This document shows positions 7,107 to 14,981 of a stretch of DNA of 33,185 bases, piece by piece (position 1 is the first letter of the stretch; every line of letters starts with the position of its first letter). This DNA comes from Terriglobia bacterium. Its GTDB lineage: Bacteria > Acidobacteriota > Terriglobia > Terriglobales > Acidobacteriaceae. A program made the translations under genes and the position numbers. Below the pieces are notes generated by a model that worked only from the letters and a program-made list of their open reading frames with translations, ran no database searches and was not told the DNA's origin. The stretch spans positions 1-33,185 of the forward strand of contig JAJPJE010000052.1 in assembly GCA_021324365.1 (NCBI GenBank), read 5' to 3'.

Positions 7107-7559
7107 ATGCCGTTGTCGTTCCTGGTAGCCACAGACCAAGAGATGCTCATTGTCGATGCGGAAACCACTCCACAGGTCCCAGTAAGCGCCGATAGTCTCA
7201 AACCAACCCACGCTTACAACATCTTCGCGTTCCTCCAGAATACGGACCCTATCGATCATCGCGATATCGAGGTCACGGCATGGCACGACACGTTCGGCAT
7301 CGGCATTAGAGAGCAGGCCCTGGCAATCGTTCAGCCGGAAGCGATCACGGTACCAGCCCGGCGCGGGGATACTCCAGGCGTGGCCGCCGTGAATTTTTCG
7401 CTGGTTACGCCGCCCTCAGGACGAGGCCGCGTGGCACTGAAAGTTGTTCCGTATGGTCCAGCCTTGGTACAGCCCGTAAAGATTGTGGCTCCCGAAGCGC
7501 ATGCCTGTAACCCGCAGGAGGACGGCTATCGCAGGGCAGCCATTGCAGCCGGAGAGTAA
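7107..7559 (+). CDS. Hypothetical beta-rich (Ig-like) protein
   Basis: The ATG at 7107 has a strong GGGAGGG ribosome site 7-8 nt upstream, which decides against the longer frame from 7062. The 150-aa product has no signal peptide. Alternating hydrophobic stretches (HAYNIFAFLQNTD, DIEVTAWHDTFGIGI, GVAAVNFSLVTPPSGRGRVALKVV) suggest an immunoglobulin-like beta sandwich over residues ~30-130. I do not recognise a named family. It converges with the TPR-CHAT gene (79-bp gap), so a functional link to that cassette is possible but unproven. Confidence 0.6.
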   Translation: MPLSFLVATDQEMLIVDAETTPQVPVSADSLKPTHAYNIFAFLQNTDPIDHRDIEVTAWHDTFGIGIREQALAIVQPEAITVPARRGDTPGVAAVNFSLVTPPSGRGRVALKVVPYGPALVQPVKIVAPEAHACNPQEDGYRRAAIAAGE

Positions 7560-7638
7560 AAGACAGCGGTTGGTTCTGTTGCCTTTGTTCGTGACAACTT
7601 AGCAACCGGCTACTACTTGCCTTTCCGTATACGGTCTC

Positions 7639-10170
7639 TCAGTCGCCACCGGACGGAGGACGCGGGGTGGGTAGCTTAGGGTCCACCCGGCTTGAACCTT
7701 GATAGAGCTGAAATGGCGCCCAGTAGAACGGCCGGTGGTAGACGCTATCGGAATGCGCCATCGTTAGCTTGGCGGCTCGTAAGGCCACGGCTGGATCTTT
7801 TCCTGCGTCGATTCCCGCATAGAGCTTGTCCATGAGTTGCGCCGTGGAGTTGTCATTTACTTCCCACAGCGCTGCGATGGTGTTGTGCGCGCCCGCACGC
7901 AGAAACGCCCAGGAAAGCCCTACCAGTCCTTCGCCGGTGTAAGCGCGGCTGCCAGCGCCATAGCAGGTGGAGATGGTCACCAGGTCGGCATGCAGGGGTT
8001 TGCTGATGATGTCGCGGGCGTAGAGCTTGTAGGCGTCTCCCTGGGGCGACAGGATCACCGCCGACTCCAAGGGCGTGGTGCGACTGGCGGTGCCGTGCGC
8101 CACGAAATGGATGTAGGAGAACTGGCTGGTATTGCTGGAAAGATAGGCTTGCGGCGTGGCCTGCGCACCTTCAAGTATGACACGAACTTTGGCAGGGAAG
8201 TGTTGCTCAACGCGATCGATTTCTGTCGCTGCTTCTGGCAGGCGTGGATACTCAGGAGAAGCGGATATGGGATCGCCAACCAGCAGCAGTTTTCTGTTTT
8301 TCAGCATGACCTGATGCCGCGACCCGGCCAGCAGGGCGAGAGAACTGGCGTCGCTGAGAACGACGTCCTCGATCCAGTAGTGCGGCTTGGGATCTGGCGC
8401 GATGAGGGTCTCGAAGTTCAGGTTGTTGAGAGAGCCATCGGCGATGATGACGACGCGTGCGCCGGGCTTGATCAGCGTCTGGGCAGGCGCGACCAGCATT
8501 TGATACAGCTTCTGTCCGGCGGGATTGCCGGTTTCGAGCGGATCAAGCGGCCCAAGCAGCGCCTTGCGATAGTCCTGCACAGCGTTGTTGATTTCCGTGT
8601 CGGCGGGAAGTTTGTACAGCGCGACTCTGTTTGGCGTGATCGCCCACAGATACGACTGCTGTGGCTTCAGCCAATATTCGAGGATGACGGCTCCGGTCTG
8701 ACGCGATATCTGTTCGGGGGCGAGCTTTGAGCTGAGCGAGACAGGTTGCAGTCCTAGTCCTTCAGCAAGCGTGCGCGCACGGCTGTGTTCGACAATACGG
8801 AGCGCGTCCTCGGTTCGGCCATGCTGAACCAGGAAATCGATATAGCTGTTGTAAAAGCGGCTGGCGCTGGTAAGGAACGAGAGGCGATGTTCTTCCACGC
8901 TTAGAGACGAGCGCGCCTCATCGATCGTGGCGAGACCCTTCTGGAACTCCCGGTTCGCCTCACTATCGCGCTGTTGAAGAGCACAGACCTGCGCGAGATC
9001 GGATTCCGCCGTCCATCGCAGCCATGGTTCTCTCGCTGACTGGATAACACGATTTAGCTTCTTTTCAGCGGGCTGGTAATCTTTCCGCGCCGCGTCAACC
9101 TGGGCGTCTGTGGTAAGCGCCTCGAGTTCACGCTCTGGGTCACCACTACTCCGGCTGAGCGCGAGAGCTTCAGACGTGTAAGTTGCCGCAATATCGACCT
9201 GAGCATTGTGTAGGGCCAAGTCAGCGAGGTTTCCGAGAGCATCAATTATGACATCTCTATTTTGAATGCTTCTCGAAATTGATAATGCCTGTTGAAGATA
9301 ATTTGCGGAATTAGCGAATTCCCCCCGGTCGAAGCTGACGAGTCCGAGAGAATTCAGAAACTCTCCTTGTTGTTTCGGCATCCCGAGCTTCTGGAAAGCA
9401 GTTGCAGCCTGCTGGAGCAGTTCTTTGGCCCGATCCAGATCGCCAAGCCTGTAATAACACCATCCGAGGTTTCCAAGCGTTACTGCCTGTAGAACATTGT
9501 TTCCGATTCGATTTGCCACAGCTAAACTTTTACTAAACCAATCAATCGCCTCGTCATAATGAGCCTGCTGCATACTCGCAAAGCCAATACCGCCCAAGGC
9601 ATTCGATTGAAGATAGTTATCGTTTGAGGCTTCCGCCCATTGAATGCTGCGGCGGTATTCGGCCTTAGACTTGTGAAATTCGTGTCGTGACGCGAAGAAA
9701 GTTCCTCGATTGATCGCCACCTCAGCTCTCAACTGTGGAGACTTATCCGTCGCAACTTTTTCCGCTTCATCAAGGTCTTCTTGGGCCTTCACGAAATTTT
9801 GCAGTCGAGAATAAGCCACAGCTTGAGCGATTAAACGTCTCACTGCTACATCATCGTGTGCCAAGGAAGACGGAAGAGGATTGTCGAGGATAGCGAGAGC
9901 CTGTTTGCTCTCTCCCCGTCGAAGTGCTATTTCACCTTTTAGTACAGAGAAGCGAGCAGCCCACTCAGGAGATCGGCCGCGGAAACGTTGGAGTGCGTCA
10001 TTAGCAATTTGATCAGCATACGCCCAATCGGCGCGTTGCATATGCTGGCGTGCATCATTGTATAGAACCTCCGGTGGCCGCGGTTTTGCGCATCCACCGG
10101 AGATTAACAAAACAAGTACTATCCTCCAGCAGGCGGATAGCCGCTTCCATTTCCTCCGCCCCCGTCGCAA
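7639..10170 (-). CDS. TPR-CHAT caspase-like protein, probable lipoprotein
   Basis: Large 843-aa protein. A charged n-region and hydrophobic segment (~1-26) end in SGGC (C27), a plausible lipobox, then TPR-like helical pairs cover ~30-420. The C-terminal third (~560-843) is a CHAT domain, a caspase-related cysteine peptidase fold, with the catalytic dyad visible: H692 in HFVAHG and C736 in ISTCYG, followed by GEGLVGLSWAFLRAGA. CHAT-TPR proteins are known regulated proteases; the target here is unknown. The frame is open to 10344, but the upstream part overlaps the preceding gene and is Arg-rich shadow. I chose the TTG at 10170 because it starts the signal segment; the ribosome site is weak, so coupling to the upstream gene (52-bp overlap) is likely. 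It is the last gene of the sigma/anti-sigma cassette. Confidence 0.88.
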   Translation of the reverse strand: MRRGRRKWKRLSACWRIVLVLLISGGCAKPRPPEVLYNDARQHMQRADWAYADQIANDALQRFRGRSPEWAARFSVLKGEIALRRGESKQALAILDNPLPSSLAHDDVAVRRLIAQAVAYSRLQNFVKAQEDLDEAEKVATDKSPQLRAEVAINRGTFFASRHEFHKSKAEYRRSIQWAEASNDNYLQSNALGGIGFASMQQAHYDEAIDWFSKSLAVANRIGNNVLQAVTLGNLGWCYYRLGDLDRAKELLQQAATAFQKLGMPKQQGEFLNSLGLVSFDRGEFANSANYLQQALSISRSIQNRDVIIDALGNLADLALHNAQVDIAATYTSEALALSRSSGDPERELEALTTDAQVDAARKDYQPAEKKLNRVIQSAREPWLRWTAESDLAQVCALQQRDSEANREFQKGLATIDEARSSLSVEEHRLSFLTSASRFYNSYIDFLVQHGRTEDALRIVEHSRARTLAEGLGLQPVSLSSKLAPEQISRQTGAVILEYWLKPQQSYLWAITPNRVALYKLPADTEINNAVQDYRKALLGPLDPLETGNPAGQKLYQMLVAPAQTLIKPGARVVIIADGSLNNLNFETLIAPDPKPHYWIEDVVLSDASSLALLAGSRHQVMLKNRKLLLVGDPISASPEYPRLPEAATEIDRVEQHFPAKVRVILEGAQATPQAYLSSNTSQFSYIHFVAHGTASRTTPLESAVILSPQGDAYKLYARDIISKPLHADLVTISTCYGAGSRAYTGEGLVGLSWAFLRAGAHNTIAALWEVNDNSTAQLMDKLYAGIDAGKDPAVALRAAKLTMAHSDSVYHRPFYWAPFQLYQGSSRVDPKLPTPRPPSGGD

Positions 10171-10973
10171 ATCATGCCGTAGAACGGTTTCGCGATTTCC
10201 ACTCTCACCATCTCCAGGCGAGCTGCATGTTTGTCCACGAAGTAGTCGCCGAGATAAATAGCTCCAAAGTCGGGCAATACGATCATGTTGCCGAAGATGT
10301 AGTCGCCCAGATTGGGGCTCTGGATTTCGTCGACGAGGCTGCACAGGATATGCCCGTGTTCGGGAAGCTTCTTCCTTAACCGTTCAGCCCATTTATATCT
10401 TGTCTGGACCGGCGGTGGAATCTTTCGTTTCGTTTTGCCCGGAATCCAATGGAATCGCTGCTGTACCTCATCGCGGAAAGAAGCCTTCTTGTAGGCCTCT
10501 CGCAGGCGGGTATAGTTCGAGTACCTCTTAAGGAGATTCTTGTTGTCGAGGTTTACCGTGAGAGGCTCGTCGTCGACCTTTGCGCCGATGATCTCGCTGT
10601 CGCCAGGAACAATCTCCGACCGGTCGCGGTTCTCTTTGCCGAAGTCACCGAGCGTGTGCGTGCAACGTATGTGAGTAACGACTTTGTCGGCGGTGAACCT
10701 GTTCATGATGTTCAGGCCCTCGATCGTCACTTTCATGTCAGTCACATGAAGGTTCTTTTTGGGCGAAGTGCCTGTGATGACCGTGTCGGAACGTTTGAAG
10801 GAAACGATATCTTTGTATGAGAAAGGTTCATCAACCGTCGCCGTAGCGGTTCCCCCGGTAGTTGCCAATGTCGCCATGCCCTGTGTGGGGATGTGTTCCT
10901 CGTCGGGGCGGAAGATCACGCCGCTGATGGCAAAGCCATGGGCTTGATACAGAAACGTTCTGGGGGTTTTCAT
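10119..10973 (-). CDS. Beta-rich protein with Gly-rich tail, choice-of-anchor-like
   Basis: 284 aa, no signal peptide or membrane helix seen. The N-terminal part (SGVIFRPDEEHIPTQG, TTGGTATATVDEPFSYKDI, then DMKVTIEGLNIMNRFTADKV and a later IIGAKVDDEPLTVNL) resembles the strand pattern of choice-of-anchor-P-type extracellular proteins, including the GGTAxATVD and FTADxVxxH stretches; this is pattern recognition, not a confirmed match. The middle (~150-215) is basic and helical. The end (FGAIYLGDYFVDKHAARLEMVRVEI) leads into a Gly-rich tail, DGGGGNGSGYPPAGG. It sits between the anti-sigma gene (31 bp) and the CHAT gene (52-bp overlap), so it is most likely the partner or substrate of the CHAT protease. 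Confidence 0.7.
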   Translation of the reverse strand: MKTPRTFLYQAHGFAISGVIFRPDEEHIPTQGMATLATTGGTATATVDEPFSYKDIVSFKRSDTVITGTSPKKNLHVTDMKVTIEGLNIMNRFTADKVVTHIRCTHTLGDFGKENRDRSEIVPGDSEIIGAKVDDEPLTVNLDNKNLLKRYSNYTRLREAYKKASFRDEVQQRFHWIPGKTKRKIPPPVQTRYKWAERLRKKLPEHGHILCSLVDEIQSPNLGDYIFGNMIVLPDFGAIYLGDYFVDKHAARLEMVRVEIAKPFYGMICDGGGGNGSGYPPAGG

Positions 10974-11004
10974 TTCATCACCTTGTAAACACGAGATACC
11001 GCGC

Positions 11005-11709
11005 TTACTGCTGATGCTGAACTGCGAAAGGATAACGTGCTAATTCCCTGCCTTGTCCGCCAGCCTGCGTCGCGGGTTGTGCTACACCGCGAATCACCAG
11101 GACATAATTTCCAGCGGGCAGCGCCGACGCGGACAGCAGGATCTGCACCGGATCCTTCGCCTGCTCACTCGACACTGGCACGGCGAACTTGCGCTCGCCG
11201 GATTCGGTTTCAACCGCGGCACTATAGTATGCGAAGGAATCGCTGGCGGGAATATCTACGTAAAAACTAAATGGCTTGTTGGCAGGAATAACAAATCGAG
11301 GAGCGCCTCCGCCGCGCGTTCCGGCAGAAGTGAAGCTGAACGAAGTGAGCGCCTGCGGGGCCGTTACCGTGGCGATCTCGGTCTTGAGATGTGGAATGGT
11401 TACGAAGTTCTGATAACCAATTACGACGAGCACCATCGCGGCTGCTGCGATTCCCCATGCTGGGCGCAGCCACGCCCAGCCGAGCCAGCCTGTGGATTGG
11501 CGAGCAGGTTTCAATTGGCGGGCGGGAACTGGTGATTGGCGCAGGACAGAGCGAGCATTGTCAAGGAGAGCGGCCGTCATGCGAACATCTTGAGCGCATT
11601 CGGTGCACTCGAAGAAGTGGGCCTCGAAGGCCTCCCGCTGCTCCCTGTCGAAGTCGCCCAGCAGGTATTTTTCAGTCGCCTTCATTTGTACGGCCTCGGA
11701 ATGGTTCAT
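11005..11709 (-). CDS. Zinc-finger anti-sigma factor
   Basis: Single-pass membrane anti-sigma factor of the zf-HC2 (ZAS) type, 234 aa. The cytoplasmic N-terminus carries the zinc motif H-x3-C-x2-C (HFFECTEC, residues ~31-38). One membrane helix (WGIAAAAMVLVVIGY, ~85-101) follows, then a beta-rich outer domain (~110-234) of sensor type. ATG at 11709 is preferred because it yields the usual MNHSEAV... start; a GTG at 11724 is also in frame. It lies 205 bp downstream of the ECF sigma gene on the same strand, so it presumably binds that sigma factor and releases it on an envelope signal. Confidence 0.9.
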   Translation of the reverse strand: MNHSEAVQMKATEKYLLGDFDREQREAFEAHFFECTECAQDVRMTAALLDNARSVLRQSPVPARQLKPARQSTGWLGWAWLRPAWGIAAAAMVLVVIGYQNFVTIPHLKTEIATVTAPQALTSFSFTSAGTRGGGAPRFVIPANKPFSFYVDIPASDSFAYYSAAVETESGERKFAVPVSSEQAKDPVQILLSASALPAGNYVLVIRGVAQPATQAGGQGRELARYPFAVQHQQ

Positions 11710-11821
11710 TTTTAGAACGCTCACTCGCTCTGTCGGAATCGATCACAGGTTAGCGTCCAGAAAGAAGGATGCAAACCTGGGACTTACACAGCGCCCTTTT
11801 AAAGACATCTGCGCATCAATC

Positions 11822-11869
11822 GGTCCCGGATGCCGCCGTCCTCCCCAGAAGCAGTCGCCACCCGGGACC
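11822..11869. repeat. Inverted repeat between sigma and anti-sigma genes
   Basis: GGTCCCGG (11822-11829) and CCGGGACC (11862-11869) are perfect complements 32 nt apart. A leader or attenuator structure that reduces read-through from sigma into anti-sigma is possible. Confidence 0.35.
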
Positions 11870-11914
11870 AACTGGGTACTTCATCCGAATAGTGCAGGGG
11901 ACGAGCAGACCGTT

Positions 11915-12505
11915 TCATCCCATTTTTGCCTTTTTGGAACTCTCGGCCATCATGCTCTCGTATAGGGACTTGAAGTTCTTCTTGGCCCGGTGCAGCAGCA
12001 CCCGCAGATAGTCGCGATCGATGCCCAGACGTTCGCAAAGCTGATCACGGTCGCCGATCTCGTCTTCCAGGAATACCTCGCGCAAGACCTCCCGATCCCG
12101 TTCCGGGAGCTGCTCTAAGACCCTCCGGACGTGGGACTTAGCCTGTTGCGAGACGAGCACGCTGTCGAGATCGGCACGATGGTCGGGAGGATCAAGGAAA
12201 CTGCCTTCCAACTGATCGTGGCGCGAATTCGAACGGAAGTGCTCGCGCATCACGTTGTTACAAACCGAGTTTACGAAAGCACCGAGGCGATCCGGCTTCT
12301 GCAGACCTGCGTCCTTGCGCAGCGCGACAAGCACGCGAGCAAACGTCTCCTGCTGGATTTCCTGGATTGTGTCGGAAGGAAGCAGGCGGGAGCGCAGCTT
12401 GATCAGGATCAGATCGCTGAAATAGCAGACGAAGTGGTGTTCCGTCTCAGGATCACCGTTCCTAAGGCGTTGATAATATGCCTCGTCAAATGCATAGAAC
12501 TCCAC
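11915..12505 (-). CDS. ECF-type RNA polymerase sigma factor
   Basis: 196-aa sigma-70 family protein with only region 2 and region 4. Region 2 (~1-100) includes DTIQEIQQETFARVLVAL and LGAFVNSVCNNVMREHFR; region 4 (~130-190) has the helix-turn-helix in LPERDREVLREVFLE... QLCERLGIDRDYLRVLLHRAKKNF. The GTG at 12505 is chosen because AGAGG lies 6 nt upstream and the family starts here; the frame stays open to 12661. A sigma-70-like promoter precedes it. It heads the cassette that includes its probable anti-sigma factor and the TPR-CHAT gene, and divergent transcription of the sugar operon begins 165 bp away. Confidence 0.9.
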   Translation of the reverse strand: MEFYAFDEAYYQRLRNGDPETEHHFVCYFSDLILIKLRSRLLPSDTIQEIQQETFARVLVALRKDAGLQKPDRLGAFVNSVCNNVMREHFRSNSRHDQLEGSFLDPPDHRADLDSVLVSQQAKSHVRRVLEQLPERDREVLREVFLEDEIGDRDQLCERLGIDRDYLRVLLHRAKKNFKSLYESMMAESSKKAKMG

Positions 12506-12524
12506 GTCTGCCTCTGGGGGTGCC

Positions 12525-12554
12525 AGTATAGCTACCGCGACACGGTCAAAGCAA
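12525..12554 (-). promoter_or_regulatory. Probable promoter of the ECF sigma cassette
   Basis: On the minus strand a -35-like TTGCTT (12549-12554) and a -10 TATACT (12525-12530) are separated by 18 bp. The -10 ends 19 bp before the GTG start at 12505. It resembles a housekeeping rather than an ECF promoter. Confidence 0.45.
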
Positions 12555-12645
12555 TGGAACTGAAGAACTGGTGCATTCTTCGCGCAATGAACTACGAAGA
12601 AAGCGCGCGGGGACTGTTTTCGATACAATCGCTGGCCGGGCCATT

Positions 12646-12661
12646 TTGTACGCGTGCACAA
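12646..12661. promoter_or_regulatory. Imperfect palindrome, possible operator of the sugar operon
   Basis: The 16-bp sequence TTGTACGCGTGCACAA is symmetric at 12 of 16 positions and ends 9 bp before the GTG start of the transporter gene. Its size fits a GntR- or LacI-type operator, but I recognise no specific consensus. Confidence 0.3.
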
Positions 12662-12670
12662 CTATTCTTC

Positions 12671-14011
12671 GTGAAGACTCCTGCCGATAAACCGCCGAAA
12701 CAAAACAGCACAAGCGCATCAGCAGTGGTGGCGAACGCAAATTCCGTAATGCCCGAGCGCGTCGGACGTTTGCGATGGTCGATTTGCGGGCTGCTGTTCC
12801 TGGCGATGACCGTTAACTACGTCGATCGCCAGGTGATCGGGATTCTCAAGCCCACATTGCAGCACCAGTTGCACTGGAGCGAGATCGACTACAGCAACAT
12901 CATTTTCGCTTTCCAACTCGCCTATGCGATGGGGTATCTGTTCGTCGGGCGACTGATCGACCGGTTAGGTACACGCAAAGGTTTTTCGCTCTCAGTCCTG
13001 CTATGGAGTTGCGCGTCGATGGCGCACGCCGCAGTCAGTTCCGTGCTTGGATTCGCGACCGTGCGCTTCGTCTTGGGACTCGGCGAAGGTGGCAGCTTTC
13101 CTGCGGCCGTGAAAACGGTCTCAGAATGGTTCCCGAAGAAAGAGCGCGCCCTCGCGATCGGCCTTTTCAACGCCGGAACCAACGTCGGGGCGATCGTCAC
13201 TCCGCTGATCCTGCCGTGGATCGTAATCCATTTCGGATGGCGGCGAGCCTTCATCGCCACGGGTTCGTTGAGCATGTCGTGGCTGATCCTGTGGCTATGG
13301 CTTTACCGGCCGCCGCGCCAGCATAAACGCCTTTCTAGGGCGGAGTTGGCATACATCGAAGCCGATGGAGGAGAGCCGACCCTTCGTGTTCCATGGGGCA
13401 CGCTGTTGAAGTATCGGCAGATGTGGGCGATCGCTCTCGGGAAGTTCATGACCGATCCATTCTGGTGGCTTTACCTGTTCTGGATTCCGGATTTCCTCAA
13501 CAAAGCTCACGGCGTAACACTTCTTAACATCGGATTGCCGCTGGTAGCGATTTATCTTGCTGCAGACGTCGGCAGCATTGCCGGAGGCTGGTTGTCGTCG
13601 ACCTTCATTGCGCACGGCTGGAGTGTCAACCGAGCTAGAAAAACAGCGATGTTCATTTGCGCTTTGGGGGTGGTGCCGATCTTTTTCGCGTCGCGCGTCT
13701 CTGGACTCTGGTCGGCCGTTGCACTTGTCGGACTGGCAGCGGCTTCCCATCAGGGATGGTCGGCCAATATGTATACACTAGCGTCCGATCTGTTTCCGCG
13801 CCGCACAGTAGCGTCGGTTGTTGGAGTGGGCGGGATGGCAGGATCCGTCGCAGGAATGCTTATTGCGGAGGCGGTGGGCCGAGTTCTCCAGTGGACCGGT
13901 TCCTATTCGCTGATCTTTGCCGCTGCCTCGGGAGCTTATTTGACCGCGTTGCTGGTGATACATCTCTTAGTTCCTAAGTTGAAGCCGGCGCCCATCGACG
14001 AAACAGCATAA
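12671..14011 (+). CDS. MFS transporter, hexuronate (ExuT/ACS) type
   Basis: 446-aa inner-membrane permease with 12 predicted helices. The first helix region, SICGLLFLAMTVNYVDRQVIGILKP, continues the pattern typical of anion:cation symporters of the ExuT/GudP group (here given in two overlapping hallmarks, NYVDRQ and IGILKP). The inter-helix motif GRLIDRLGTRKG (residues ~95-106) is the MFS motif A, and RFVLGLGEGGSFPAA follows. These transporters take up hexuronates or aldonates with protons. I chose the GTG at 12671; the ATG at 12749 is an alternative, neither with a clear ribosome site. First gene of a six-gene operon (13 bp to the next gene). Confidence 0.85.
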   Translation: MKTPADKPPKQNSTSASAVVANANSVMPERVGRLRWSICGLLFLAMTVNYVDRQVIGILKPTLQHQLHWSEIDYSNIIFAFQLAYAMGYLFVGRLIDRLGTRKGFSLSVLLWSCASMAHAAVSSVLGFATVRFVLGLGEGGSFPAAVKTVSEWFPKKERALAIGLFNAGTNVGAIVTPLILPWIVIHFGWRRAFIATGSLSMSWLILWLWLYRPPRQHKRLSRAELAYIEADGGEPTLRVPWGTLLKYRQMWAIALGKFMTDPFWWLYLFWIPDFLNKAHGVTLLNIGLPLVAIYLAADVGSIAGGWLSSTFIAHGWSVNRARKTAMFICALGVVPIFFASRVSGLWSAVALVGLAAASHQGWSANMYTLASDLFPRRTVASVVGVGGMAGSVAGMLIAEAVGRVLQWTGSYSLIFAAASGAYLTALLVIHLLVPKLKPAPIDETA

Positions 14012-14024
14012 GCGAGAAGACTTT

Positions 14025-14981
14025 ATGACGATTTCTCGACGTAAATTTCTTGCCAGTGCAGGTGTTGTAGGCGGTGCTGCTCTGATAGAAGCGATTCCGC
14101 CTGCGAATGCATTGCTTCAGCAGCCGCTCTATCCGGCGATTAACCTTGCATATTTTCAGAAGCCAATTACGCCGGTTCCTGAGCTGCGCATAGGCTATGC
14201 GGCAATCACCTGGGGCGGACGCGATCGGGAGGCGATAAAGGATATTTCGGCGGTCGGCTACAAGGGCATACAGTTGCGCTCGAACTGTATTGCGGAATTC
14301 AGTAGTCCGCAAGCAGTTCACGATCTGTTGGCCGCGCATTCCTTGAGATTCGTAGCTCTTTCCAGCGGTGATCTCCAGGTCGATCCACCAGATCCGAAAG
14401 CGGCTGTCGGACATCACGTAGAGAATGCCAAGTTCCTGCGGGATGCCGGCGGCATGTATCTCCAGATCATCGATCGCAAGCCGAAGCATCAGCCCACTGC
14501 TGCCGATTACAAGCGCCTCGGGCAGTTGCTGACCGAATTAGGCAAACAGACGGCTGACATTGGCATTCCACTCGGCTACCACAATCACATGGGAGCTTTG
14601 GGACAAACTCCCGAAGCCGTGGACCGTATTATGGCTGCTTGCGACCCGCGATACGTGAAGCTCGAGCTCGACATTGCACACTACTTCGAAGGTGGCGATC
14701 CCGCCCACGCAATCCGCAAGTATCGCGATCGCTTGCTGTTCCTCCACATCAAGGATGTGAAGCAGTTCACGCCCGAAAGCAATCCGAAGCCTTTGTACGA
14801 GTTCGCCGAACTGGGGCAAGGCAAGGTCGACCTTCCCGCAGTGCTTGCCGCTCTGCGTGAGATCAACTTTCGAGGCTGGGGTATCGTCGAACTCGATGGC
14901 GAAACGGAAAGCAAGCACACGCCGAAAGAATCCGCCGAGGTGAGCAAGTCGTACTTGCAGAAAGCAGGTATCGCCCTATGA
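14025..14981 (+). CDS. Tat-exported sugar isomerase/epimerase, TIM barrel
   Basis: 318-aa AP-endonuclease-2/xylose-isomerase-like barrel. The twin-arginine signal SRRKFLASAGVVGGAAL (4-20) points to export as a folded, metal-loaded enzyme. Metal and active-site residues of the fold are visible: H186/H188 (GYHNHMG), D216 and H219 (LELDIAHY), H241 and D244 (LHIKDVK), and E289 (GIVELDGE). The family includes sugar-phosphate isomerases, epimerases and IolE/Hyi relatives. ATG follows GAGAAG. Its stop overlaps the next start by 4 bp (ATGA), so translation is coupled with a second, cytoplasmic relative. The substrate is not known. Confidence 0.88.
   Translation: MTISRRKFLASAGVVGGAALIEAIPPANALLQQPLYPAINLAYFQKPITPVPELRIGYAAITWGGRDREAIKDISAVGYKGIQLRSNCIAEFSSPQAVHDLLAAHSLRFVALSSGDLQVDPPDPKAAVGHHVENAKFLRDAGGMYLQIIDRKPKHQPTAADYKRLGQLLTELGKQTADIGIPLGYHNHMGALGQTPEAVDRIMAACDPRYVKLELDIAHYFEGGDPAHAIRKYRDRLLFLHIKDVKQFTPESNPKPLYEFAELGQGKVDLPAVLAALREINFRGWGIVELDGETESKHTPKESAEVSKSYLQKAGIAL

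Noticed and set aside
10171-10344. Upstream extension of the CHAT gene
   Set aside because: Arg-rich, lies antiparallel in frame over the conserved C-terminal part of the 284-aa gene and precedes the signal segment.
12131-12670. N-terminal extension of the MFS transporter
   Set aside because: It is antisense to the ECF sigma factor gene and adds no transporter-like sequence.
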